Source: Gammaproteobacteria bacterium (GTDB lineage: Bacteria; Gemmatimonadota; Gemmatimonadetes; Longimicrobiales; Gaopeijiaceae). Taken from it: a stretch of 6,027 bases of DNA. The position numbers were made by a program, and so were the translations under genes. The DNA lies in the NCBI GenBank assembly GCA_009843625.1, contig VYDD01000167.1, positions 1-6,027 of the forward strand, in the 5' to 3' direction. The notes under the pieces are model-generated. The model ran no database searches, was not told where the DNA came from, and saw only the letters and a list, made by a program, of their open reading frames with translations. This document shows, piece after piece, positions 1-6,027 of the stretch. Position 1 is the stretch's first letter, and each line of letters begins with the position of its first letter.

Positions 1-622
1 AGGTTCCACAACTCGAGTAACTCGCCCCGCTCCCCCTTCTCTCGAACTCGTCGACCGGCAGATCCACGCCCCGCTCCCCCCTCGGCCGCAAGTCGTAGTG
101 CACCTCCGAACACGGCCCGCAGGGCCCCGTGTCGGCCATCTGCCAGAAGTTGTCCTTGTCGCCCAGCCGGTAGATGCGCGACCGCTCGAGTCCAGCCACC
201 TCGTGCCACAGCTCGGCCGCCTCGTCGTCGGTGTAGTGCACCGTCGCGTACAGCCGGTCGGGATCCATGCCCAACTCGACCGTCAGGAAGTCCCAGGCGT
301 AGCGGATGGCCTCGCGCTTGAAGTAGTCGCCGAAGGAGAAGTTCCCGAGCATCTCGAAGAAGGTGTGGTGGCGCGCGGTGCGCCCGACCTCTTCCAGGTC
401 GTTGTGCTTTCCGCCGGCGCGGAGGCACTTCTGCGAGGTGACCGCAGTGCGGTGCGGCGCAGGCTCTTCGCCCAGAAACACGCTCTTGAACTGGACCATG
501 CCCGCGTTGGTGAACAGCAGGCTGGGATCGTTCCCGGGAACCAGGGAAGAACTTGATACTACGCCGTGTCCGCGCTCTGCGAAGAAGCTCAGAAAGCGCT
601 GGCGGATTTCAGCAGTTTCCAT
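1..622 (-). CDS. alaS: Alanyl-tRNA synthetase, N-terminal part, cut by left edge and frameshifted near it
   Basis: Class II alanyl-tRNA synthetase, the cytoplasmic enzyme that charges tRNA-Ala with alanine. About 200 N-terminal residues of a family usually near 870-900 are visible, so only part of the aminoacylation domain is present. The chosen ATG (620-622) gives METAEIRQRFLSFF, a typical AlaRS beginning. Diagnostic stretches are FTNAGMVQFK (37-46), TSQKCLRAGGKHNDLE (62-77), ARHHTFFEMLGNFSFGDYFK (83-102, the motif 2 region) and the GPCGPCSE adenylation segment (166-173). The frame holds to about residue 197. It then reads nonsense, while the expected ERGELLELWN continues in another frame, consistent with one missing base in the C run at 32-36. 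The gene lies 112 bp downstream of recA on the same strand and has no clear Shine-Dalgarno. Identity is certain. Whether the shift is biological or a contig-edge error is open. Confidence 0.96.
   Translation of the reverse strand, partial: METAEIRQRFLSFFAERGHGVVSSSSLVPGNDPSLLFTNAGMVQFKSVFLGEEPAPHRTAVTSQKCLRAGGKHNDLEEVGRTARHHTFFEMLGNFSFGDYFKREAIRYAWDFLTVELGMDPDRLYATVHYTDDEAAELWHEVAGLERSRIYRLGDKDNFWQMADTGPCGPCSEVHYDLRPRGERGVDLPVDEFERRGSGASYSSCGT
23..81. repeat. Direct repeat CGCCCCGCTCCCCC, two copies inside alaS
   Basis: A 14-bp perfect direct repeat occurs at 23-36 and 67-80. The right copy is followed by a sixth C (76-81) and the left copy has only five (32-36). On the coding strand both copies encode R-G-E-R-G when read in the AlaRS frame, but the left copy does so only if one G is added. 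The repeat therefore provides an internal control for the apparent frameshift. Confidence 0.8.
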
Positions 623-678
623 CTGCAACGGGCCGGTGGCGGGAAGGCGCCGCCGCCCGATACGGGACGCCAGCCCCT

Positions 679-708
679 AGAATAACCGCGCCCCGCAGCC
701 GGGCTCAA
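679..708 (-). promoter_or_regulatory. Candidate sigma-70 promoter for alaS
   Basis: In the recA-alaS gap, reading the minus strand, TTGAGC (703-708) and TATTCT (679-684) are separated by 18 bp. Each matches 4 of 6 consensus positions. The -10 ends 56 bp before the alaS start, leaving room for a leader of about 50 nt. This would let alaS be transcribed independently of recA. No convincing terminator with a U tract separates the two genes, so read-through from recA is also possible. Confidence 0.4.
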
Positions 709-734
709 TACACGGGGCCGGCTCTCTTCGCGAC

Positions 735-1886
<1,152 letters not shown>

Positions 1887-1905
1887 CGCTGTATGTCTCC
1901 GTCGG

Positions 1906-1917
1906 GTTCGCGTGAAC
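1906..1917 (-). promoter_or_regulatory. Candidate LexA/SOS operator upstream of recA
   Basis: The palindrome GTTC-GCGT-GAAC sits 20-31 bp before the recA start codon, between the candidate -10 and the ribosome-binding site. recA is LexA-controlled in most bacteria. GTTC-N4-GAAC resembles the TGTTC-N4-GAACA LexA motif that I recall being reported for Verrucomicrobia, although the flanking T and A are missing here. The arms are only 4 bp, so chance occurrence in high-GC DNA is possible. Confidence 0.4.
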
Positions 1918-1932
1918 GAAGAGGTGCAATCC

Positions 1933-1961
1933 AAGATACGAGACCCGAACAGAAAGCGAAA
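1933..1961 (-). promoter_or_regulatory. Candidate recA promoter
   Basis: On the minus strand TTTCGC (1956-1961) and TATCTT (1933-1938) are separated by exactly 17 bp. The -10 matches 4 of 6 consensus bases and the -35 is weak. Transcription would start near 1926, placing the GTTC-N4-GAAC palindrome just downstream of the start, where a repressor could block elongation or open-complex formation. Confidence 0.35.
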
Positions 1962-1984
1962 GGGGCTCGCGCGGGATGAAACAT

Positions 1985-2040
1985 AACGGGTCCCCTTTGA
2001 CACCTGGAATGTCAGTTCGGGACGATCTCGGGACCCCGTT
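1985..2040. repeat. Nested inverted repeat in the recA / DUF547-gene divergent region
   Basis: The outer arms AACGGGTCCC (1985-1994) and GGGACCCCGTT (2030-2040) pair over 10 bp with one bulged C. Inside lies a second perfect inverted repeat, TGACA (1998-2002) and TGTCA (2010-2014), with a 7-nt spacer. GTCCC (1990-1994) can alternatively pair with GGGAC at 2019-2023, because TCGGGAC is repeated 11 bp apart (2017-2023 and 2028-2034). The element overlaps the -35 of the rightward promoter candidate and lies upstream of the recA promoter candidate. It could be a binding site for a dimeric regulator or an RNA fold; the sequence does not decide. Confidence 0.45.
1997..2026 (+). promoter_or_regulatory. 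Candidate promoter for the three-gene plus-strand operon
   Basis: A perfect TTGACA -35 hexamer is at 1997-2002, followed after 18 bp by GACGAT (2021-2026), a poor -10 matching 3 of 6. The -35 is interrupted by one arm of the TGACA/TGTCA inverted repeat, so a protein bound there would compete with RNA polymerase. The implied leader to the ATG at 2136 is about 100 nt. It contains an AAGGAG (2074-2079) with no start codon at suitable distance. Confidence 0.35.
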
Positions 2041-2135
2041 GCGGAGCCACGGCGACTGCTGTTCTCTTTTTGCAAGGAGCCGCCCCGACCGGCCCGCGTT
2101 GATTAGTGGAAAACACTCGCTGGAGCTGCCAGGAA

Positions 2136-2948
2136 ATGACCACAGGAAAAGCCCTTCTCACGTCTCTGCTCGCGTGCGTGCTCGCGGCGTCACCGGTCGC
2201 CGCGCAGGACATTACCGATCACGCGGACTTCACCCGGATCCTCGAGGACGTCGTCCAGGCGCCGCGGGTGGACTACGCCGCCCTGCAGGACCGCCGGGCG
2301 GACCTGGCCGCCTACCTGGATCAGCTCGCGGGCACGGACCTGGCCGCGCTCGAGTCGGCGCCCGACCAAGTCCAGCTCGCGTTCTGGATCAACGCGTACA
2401 ACGCCTGCATGCTGGACCGGGTGTCGGCAAACTATCCGATCCGGAAGAACGCCGGCCTGGTGGGTTCGATCCGCAACGCGTTCGCCGACCGCCCCGACAA
2501 CTCCGTCTGGCAGATCCGCGACGTCTTCACCGGAGCTTTCTGCGACGTCGCAGGAGCAACCCGCTCCCTCGACGAGATCGAGCACGAGATCATCCGGCCC
2601 ACGTGGGGTGAGCCGCGCATCCACTTCGCGGTCAACTGCGCCGCACTGAGCTGCCCTCCGCTGGCGGCCGAGGCCTACGTGCCGGAACGTCTCGACGACC
2701 AGCTCGATCGAGCCGTGCGCGGGCTGGTGGAGAATCCCGAGCACTTCCTGATCGACCGCTCGGGCGCCGGATCCCTCACCCTGAACCGGGTGCTTGACTG
2801 GTACGGCGGCGACTTCGGAGGAACAGACGGCCTGCTCGACTTCTTCGCCCGGTACGTGTCCGAGGAAGATGCCGAATACCTCCGGAACCCGGGTCTGGAC
2901 GTGCGCTTCTTCGAGTACGACTGGACGCTGAACGACCTCGACCCGTGA
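2136..2948 (+). CDS. Exported DUF547 family protein
   Basis: Predicted exported protein of 270 residues with one DUF547 domain; the family's biochemical function is not established. A Sec signal peptide spans residues 1-23 (Lys5, hydrophobic core LLTSLLACVLAA, cleavage after VAA). DUF547 hallmarks are FWINAYNA (83-90), DEIEHEIIRP (146-155), RIHFAVNCAALSCPPL (161-176) with paired Cys168 and Cys173, and a closing FFEYDWTLND (258-267). I recall the family being placed near the transglutaminase/papain-like fold, which would make a conserved Cys a candidate active residue; this is inference. The ATG at 2136 is preferred because GGAG (2122-2125) lies 10 nt upstream and the signal peptide then starts normally. 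An in-frame GTG at 2106 would add ten polar residues. It is the first gene of an operon, and its TGA overlaps the next GTG by 4 bases. Confidence 0.9.
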   Translation: MTTGKALLTSLLACVLAASPVAAQDITDHADFTRILEDVVQAPRVDYAALQDRRADLAAYLDQLAGTDLAALESAPDQVQLAFWINAYNACMLDRVSANYPIRKNAGLVGSIRNAFADRPDNSVWQIRDVFTGAFCDVAGATRSLDEIEHEIIRPTWGEPRIHFAVNCAALSCPPLAAEAYVPERLDDQLDRAVRGLVENPEHFLIDRSGAGSLTLNRVLDWYGGDFGGTDGLLDFFARYVSEEDAEYLRNPGLDVRFFEYDWTLNDLDP

Positions 2949-3664
2949 CCGGCGCCACCCTGGGGGTGGTGATCCCGACGATCGACGAAGCGGGTCATCT
3001 GCCCCGACTGCTGGCGGATCTTGCCGAAGTTCCGCTGCCGCTTCGCGTCGTCGTCGCCGATGGCGGTTCGGCCGACGACACCCTCGACCTGGCTCGCGCA
3101 GGAGGCGCCGTGTGCGTGTCCGGGCCCCGGGGACGGGCCGCTCAGATGAACGCCGGCGCGCGCGCGCTCGACACTCCCTGGCTCCTCTTCCTGCACGCCG
3201 ATTCCCGGCTCCCGTCAGCCTCCCGCTCGGCGCTCGTCTCCGCGCTCCACTCCGACAACGGCCCGGCGGCGGCGTATTTTCCGTTCCGCCTGAGCGCGCG
3301 TGGCTGGTTCTGGCGCCTGGTCGAGACGGGACAGCGCGTGCGCGAGCGCCTGACCGGCCTCGTGTACGGCGACCAGGGCCTGCTGGTGCGGCGCGAGGCC
3401 TTCGAAGCGGTCGGCGGCTACCCCGAACTGCCCCTTATGGAAGATGTGGAGATGGTTCGCCGACTGCGTCGCTCAGGCAGGATCGCGCGCCTGCGCGGGC
3501 CTCTGCTGACCAGCCCCAGAACCTACCGGCGCCTCGGAAGATGGAAGGTCTGGCTGCGCAACGGGGCGGCCGCATCCCTGTATCTGGCCGGCGTCGCGCC
3601 CGAACGCCTGGCGCGCTGGTATCCCGAGCGCGTCCCGGCATCGGAGAACGGGCACAACCGGTGA
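2945..3664 (+). CDS. Family-2 glycosyltransferase, TIGR04283 type
   Basis: GT-A fold glycosyltransferase of 239 residues, probably cytoplasmic or membrane-associated, transferring a sugar from a nucleotide donor to an unknown acceptor. Motifs are VVIPTIDEAGHL (8-19), the nucleotide-binding DGGSADDT (39-46), GRAAQMNAGA (63-72), the metal-binding DXD-like LHADSRLP (83-90), GDQG (142-145) and GGYPELPLMEDVEM (157-170), whose E166-D167 is the likely catalytic acid pair. GRAAQMN with LHAD and LMEDVE is characteristic of the TIGR04283 subfamily, named for arsenosugar biosynthesis because members occur in arsenosugar operons. No arsenic gene is visible here, so that label should not be taken as function. 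Translation starts at GTG inside the upstream stop (GTGA, 4-base overlap) without its own Shine-Dalgarno, implying translational coupling. Confidence 0.92.
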   Translation: MTGATLGVVIPTIDEAGHLPRLLADLAEVPLPLRVVVADGGSADDTLDLARAGGAVCVSGPRGRAAQMNAGARALDTPWLLFLHADSRLPSASRSALVSALHSDNGPAAAYFPFRLSARGWFWRLVETGQRVRERLTGLVYGDQGLLVRREAFEAVGGYPELPLMEDVEMVRRLRRSGRIARLRGPLLTSPRTYRRLGRWKVWLRNGAAASLYLAGVAPERLARWYPERVPASENGHNR

Positions 3665-4338
3665 CCCGCGACGTGGAGCGCACCCTGATCGTCTTCGCGA
3701 AAGTGCCCCGTCCGGGGCGCGTCAAGACGCGACTGGCCGCCGCCATCGGGGACGTCGAAGCCGCATCGCTGTACGGCATCATGGGACGCCGGGTGCTGGA
3801 TGGCGTTCGCGGCGGACGCTATCGCCTGGTCGTCTACATCGATCCCGCGAATGAACTGGCCGCGGCGCGTGATTGGCTGGGAGCTGCGGACGTCGGTTTC
3901 AGACCTCAGGAAGGCGATGACCTGGGCGAGCGTCTGGCCGACGCCTTCCGGCGCGAGTTCCAGCGGGCGCGGCAGGTGTGCGCGATCGGCACCGACGCTC
4001 CTGCGGTGGATCGTCGCGTCGTCGAGCGCGCCTTCGGCGAACTCTCGGCGAACGACCTCGTGCTGGGTCCCGCCCTGGACGGCGGATACTACCTGATCGG
4101 CGCGACGGGCTACTGGCCCGACCTCTTCCGCGACGTGCCCTGGAGTACGGAGGAAGTCATGAGGGCGACGCTGGCTCGAGCCCGTGCCCTGGAGCTGCGC
4201 ACGGCCACGCTCGAACCCCTGCCGGACATCGACACCGTCGAAGACCTGGAACGGGCGAACGTTCCCGCGAGCCCTCAGCCGCGCACCCGCGCCGGCAACT
4301 CGTACGGTTGCCAGCGTCCCGGGGTCACGGGCACGTAG
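3661..4338 (+). CDS. CofC-like transferase, TIGR04282 / DUF2064 family
   Basis: Nucleotidyltransferase-like GT-A protein of 225 residues related to CofC and MobA, probably handling a nucleotide-activated substrate for the preceding glycosyltransferase; the actual substrate is unknown. Motifs are the NTP-binding FAKVPRPGRVKTRLA (12-26), Q83 with GDDLGERL (85-92), IGTDAPA (109-115), LGPALDGGYYLIG (135-147), WSTEEVM (161-167) and LPDIDTVEDL (188-197). The family domain usually ends near that last motif. The remaining 28 or so residues are Arg/Pro/Ser-rich and mostly lie in DNA shared with the convergent gene, so this tail is probably an unselected extension to the next stop codon. The GTG start lies in the upstream stop (GTGA), repeating the coupling of the previous junction. 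TIGR04282 and TIGR04283 genes commonly occur as a pair. Confidence 0.92.
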   Translation: MTRDVERTLIVFAKVPRPGRVKTRLAAAIGDVEAASLYGIMGRRVLDGVRGGRYRLVVYIDPANELAAARDWLGAADVGFRPQEGDDLGERLADAFRREFQRARQVCAIGTDAPAVDRRVVERAFGELSANDLVLGPALDGGYYLIGATGYWPDLFRDVPWSTEEVMRATLARARALELRTATLEPLPDIDTVEDLERANVPASPQPRTRAGNSYGCQRPGVTGT

Positions 4339-5678
4339 ATCATCGGAATCGGGTCCGCACCCGCCGCGGCGGACTCCGCGAAGAGCGGGACGCCCAGCCA
4401 CTCGCCGACCCGGGTGATCGTGGTGCAGTTCGGGCTTATCTGTTCGCCCACCTTCTCGTACGGGTAGTCCCCGTGCTCGATCTCGCTGTCGTTGTTGAAC
4501 CACTCGGCGTCCGCCGCGTAGACGCCGCCCAGCGCATCCAGCGCAATCACTTCCGCGCCTTCGGGCGTGGCCATCACCGTGCCGTTCTCGCCCGTCGCCA
4601 AGCACAGGGTCCGTTCCATGCTGAGCTCGATCGGGATTTCGGTGGTGCGCTCGATGACGACGGTATCCGGCGGCGGAGCCGGAAGCTGAATCGGCTCGGG
4701 ACGCGGCATCAGATCGGGGCTGCACAGCAGGCCGCCGCCGCCGGGACAGAGCGCCAGCGAAGCCATCACCCCGAAGCGGGAGCTGCGGTATATGGTGGAG
4801 GTCTCGACGTGCTGGATCCCGAGCACATAGGCGCCGGCGCGAATCCCGCCGACATCCAGTTGCACCCCGGTGTTGAAGTCCCATCCGTCGTATTCGCCCA
4901 TGAGGTTCAGGAGAATCCCCTGGGCGAGCTGGACATGCAGCGCGGTGGCCGCCAGCCAGCCGTGCGAATAGCGCCTTCCGTACCAGCCGAGATCGCTTCC
5001 GCTCCCGCCGAACATCCCCGTTCCGTACCCCAGCCCGAAGGTCAGGTCGTGCTCCGGAAGGGCGTCGCTGTCCAGGCCCGCGAGCTGGAAGGACCCCATC
5101 ACGTAGGGCGAGAACGAGGTCGACATGTCGTCGACCAGGCCTCCCTCGTATTGGTCGTAGAACCGGATGTCGGGGAATCCGAGGCGCGGAGGAATGTGAT
5201 CCCGCCCATCTCCGAAGGAAGGTCCGCTGACGAAGCGCGTCCCCACCGCCAGCCCGAACCCGGACGATTCGGGTTTCACGACTGCGACCCGGCCGAATGC
5301 TCCGACCATGTTCCCACCGTTCTCTGCATCGGCGAAATTCTGGAAGGAGGCGCCGAGTTCGACGCGGTCGAAGAGGCCCACGGCAACCGACGCGTCCTGC
5401 AGCCACTGGCTCCACTCGCCCGAGAGACGACCCTTTTCGATCCCTCTCTGCGAAATGAACACGCGCTCGTCGACGCTGATCCCGAACCCCGAATAGGTGC
5501 CCGTGATCGCGAGATGCGGGAGCGTGGAAGCAGCCGGGACGTTGAAGAATCCGGAACCGTACCGCAGCGTGCTGCCCATCTTCGTGCTCTGAGCGTCGAG
5601 CGGCTGAACCTGAGCAGCCCCGGCCAGCGCCACGAGGAACAGCGCCATCCAACGTCCCCGATTCTCACGTCCTCTCAT
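4275..5678 (-). CDS. Predicted outer-membrane beta-barrel protein with C-terminal extension
   Basis: Secreted protein of 467 residues, not assigned to a named family. The signal peptide has a basic start (MRGRENRGRW), a hydrophobic core MALFLVALAGAA (11-22) and probable cleavage after PLDA (26-29). Residues about 35-310 alternate polar and hydrophobic residues with many Gly, Tyr and Phe. Strand-like segments such as VAVGLFDRVELGASF (98-112) and DLTFGLGYGTGMF (211-223) indicate an outer-membrane barrel. A Pro-rich linker (325-338) leads to a C-terminal domain (about 355-467) ending in GVPLFAES (429-436) and MIYVPVTPGRWQPYE (446-460). Four Cys (311, 319, 359, 418) could form disulfides. The second of two adjacent ATGs is chosen because AGGAG (5686-5690) lies 7 nt away; the first (5681) has only 4 nt. 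The 3' end overlaps the convergent gene by 64 bp. I have an impression of similar proteins in Gemmatimonadota. The protein could be a porin or a structural barrel. Confidence 0.8.
   Translation of the reverse strand: MRGRENRGRWMALFLVALAGAAQVQPLDAQSTKMGSTLRYGSGFFNVPAASTLPHLAITGTYSGFGISVDERVFISQRGIEKGRLSGEWSQWLQDASVAVGLFDRVELGASFQNFADAENGGNMVGAFGRVAVVKPESSGFGLAVGTRFVSGPSFGDGRDHIPPRLGFPDIRFYDQYEGGLVDDMSTSFSPYVMGSFQLAGLDSDALPEHDLTFGLGYGTGMFGGSGSDLGWYGRRYSHGWLAATALHVQLAQGILLNLMGEYDGWDFNTGVQLDVGGIRAGAYVLGIQHVETSTIYRSSRFGVMASLALCPGGGGLLCSPDLMPRPEPIQLPAPPPDTVVIERTTEIPIELSMERTLCLATGENGTVMATPEGAEVIALDALGGVYAADAEWFNNDSEIEHGDYPYEKVGEQISPNCTTITRVGEWLGVPLFAESAAAGADPIPMIYVPVTPGRWQPYELPARVRG
4294..4312. other. 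Hairpin in the convergent gene overlap
   Basis: GGCAAC (4294-4299) and GTTGCC (4307-4312) form a perfect 6-bp stem around a 7-nt loop that contains the palindrome CGTACG. The hairpin is inside both reading frames where the plus-strand operon and the minus-strand barrel gene overlap. A symmetric hairpin at a convergent junction could slow polymerase from both directions. No U tract follows on either strand, so it does not meet the usual intrinsic terminator pattern. Confidence 0.35.
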
Positions 5679-5685
5679 CATGTCA

Positions 5686-5690
5686 CTCCT
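5686..5690 (-). promoter_or_regulatory. Ribosome-binding site deciding the barrel-gene start
   Basis: AGGAG on the minus strand stands 4 nt before the ATG at 5679-5681 and 7 nt before the ATG at 5676-5678. The longer spacing is nearer the normal optimum, so the second ATG is preferred, although both give the same signal peptide apart from one Met. An upstream in-frame ATG at 5717 would place this site inside the coding region and is unlikely. Confidence 0.7.
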
Positions 5691-5755
5691 TGGGGTTTTA
5701 CATGCGCCCGGACCCACGCCGGCCCCGTCCGATCATCAACCGGCCACAAACGTCG

Positions 5756-5812
5756 GAATCGCAAAAAATTAGCCCCGGCCAATGCCGAAAGCCAGCCAGC
5801 GGGAGGCGATTC
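5756..5812 (-). terminator. Possible terminator / inverted repeat after the ccmD-like gene
   Basis: On the minus strand, just after the ccmD stop, perfect 7-bp arms GAATCGC (5806-5812) and GCGATTC (5756-5762) enclose a GC-rich segment. That segment can fold weakly (CTCC-C-GCTGG against CCGG-rich 3' sequence, with G-U pairs and a C-C mismatch) and is followed by TAATTTTTT (T run at 5763-5768). The T6 run after a GC-rich stretch suggests intrinsic termination. The weak inner stem, and the presence of the T run inside the outer repeat, lower confidence. The rest of the 5679-5810 gap shows no convincing promoter. Confidence 0.35.
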
Positions 5813-6027
5813 ATGCGTCGCGATTCCCGGTTCCCCCGTCCTCCAGTCCCCGCATCCGCCGGCCGATGGAGAACATCCAGCCCAGAAGCAGCAGCCACGC
5901 CAGCGCGTAGGCGATGAACACGTACCAGTAGGGCCGCAGCGATTGCTGTGCGAGCACTTCGGTACCCACCTGGGCGACCAGCGGAGCCGAGGACGCCAGC
6001 GACGCCGCCAGAGCCGCAAGGAGGACG
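5811..6027 (-). CDS. ccmD: CcmD-like cytochrome c maturation peptide, cut by right edge
   Basis: Small membrane protein; the last 71 residues are visible and the start lies beyond the right edge. It begins in the hydrophobic core of a signal peptide (VLLAALAASLASSAPLVAQ). A short periplasmic stretch leads to QSLRPYWYVFIAYALAWLLL (28-47), a single transmembrane helix (about 33-51), then a basic cytoplasmic SIGRRMRGLED (53-63). The RPYWYVFIAYA entry into the helix and the short RR-containing tail after it match the CcmD family, which assists the CcmABC heme exporter in c-type cytochrome assembly. Typical length is 60-80 residues, so only a few N-terminal residues should be missing. ccmC or other maturation genes are expected further right. 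Assignment rests on this short pattern, so the family is likely rather than certain. Confidence 0.8.
   Translation of the reverse strand, partial: VLLAALAASLASSAPLVAQVGTEVLAQQSLRPYWYVFIAYALAWLLLLGWMFSIGRRMRGLEDGGTGNRDA

Noticed and set aside
698..723. AGCCGG / CCGGCT hairpin after recA as an intrinsic terminator
   Set aside because: The 6-bp stem has a loop of about 15 nt and no U tract follows. It also overlaps the better-supported alaS promoter candidate.
1887..2075. N-terminal extension of recA by 63 codons to an upstream ATG
   Set aside because: The extra residues are Arg/Ser-rich and unlike RecA. The ATG at 1886 has a Shine-Dalgarno and gives the standard RecA beginning, and the extension would cover the recA promoter candidate.
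2074..2105. AAGGAG at 2074-2079 as the ribosome-binding site of a leader peptide
   Set aside because: No ATG, GTG or TTG lies within normal spacing, and the next TTG is 18 nt away in a frame without coding character.
3112..3660. N-terminal extension of the CofC-like protein as a fusion
   Set aside because: The upstream 183 codons are the out-of-frame shadow of the glycosyltransferase gene. The family domain begins right after the GTG at 3661.
3523..5652. 709-residue minus-strand open frame
   Set aside because: It spans three real genes in a wrong frame, and its translation is Arg-rich and motif-free. The length is due to GC-rich codon bias.
5678..6019. 113-residue minus-strand open frame ending at the barrel-gene start
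   Set aside because: A different frame in 5811-6026 gives a clear CcmD-like signal peptide and transmembrane helix, while this frame is Arg/Trp-rich with no recognisable features.

Overview
The window is high-GC, compact bacterial chromosome, and every gene in it belongs to ordinary cellular functions. The organism is probably an aerobic Gram-negative bacterium. It encodes a predicted outer-membrane beta-barrel protein, a CcmD-type cytochrome c maturation peptide and several Sec signal peptides. The architecture of the beta-barrel protein and the overall gene style remind me of Gemmatimonadota. That is an impression from memory, not a phylogenetic result. No mobile element, CRISPR array, rRNA or tRNA was seen, and I found no clearly new biological system.

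Left block (1-1886, minus strand): recA is followed by the 5' part of alaS, which runs off the left edge. No recX lies between them, although recX often does in other bacteria. The alaS reading frame breaks about 30 bases from the edge, at a run of five C. A near-identical repeat 44 bases away has six C and stays in frame, so a one-base deletion or an assembly error is likely. RecA has a complete catalytic core but a basic Ala/Gly/Lys-rich C-terminal tail instead of the acidic tail of E. coli RecA.

Divergent intergenic region (1887-2135): this 249-bp gap carries a candidate recA promoter, a GTTC-N4-GAAC palindrome that could be a LexA operator, a nested inverted repeat, and a perfect TTGACA -35 hexamer facing right.

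Middle block (2136-4338, plus strand): a tight three-gene operon whose internal junctions are both 4-base GTGA overlaps. It encodes an exported DUF547 protein, a family-2 glycosyltransferase of the TIGR04283 type and a CofC-like nucleotidyl/glycosyl transferase of the TIGR04282/DUF2064 type. The last two families are often labelled arsenosugar biosynthesis, but no arsenic gene is visible here. The grouping suggests synthesis or export of some glycosylated product whose identity cannot be read from the sequence.

Right block (4275-6027, minus strand): the predicted beta-barrel protein with a C-terminal extension, and upstream of it the end of a ccmD-like gene cut by the right edge. The barrel gene overlaps the end of the middle operon tail-to-tail by 64 bp. 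Cytochrome c maturation genes probably continue beyond the right edge.
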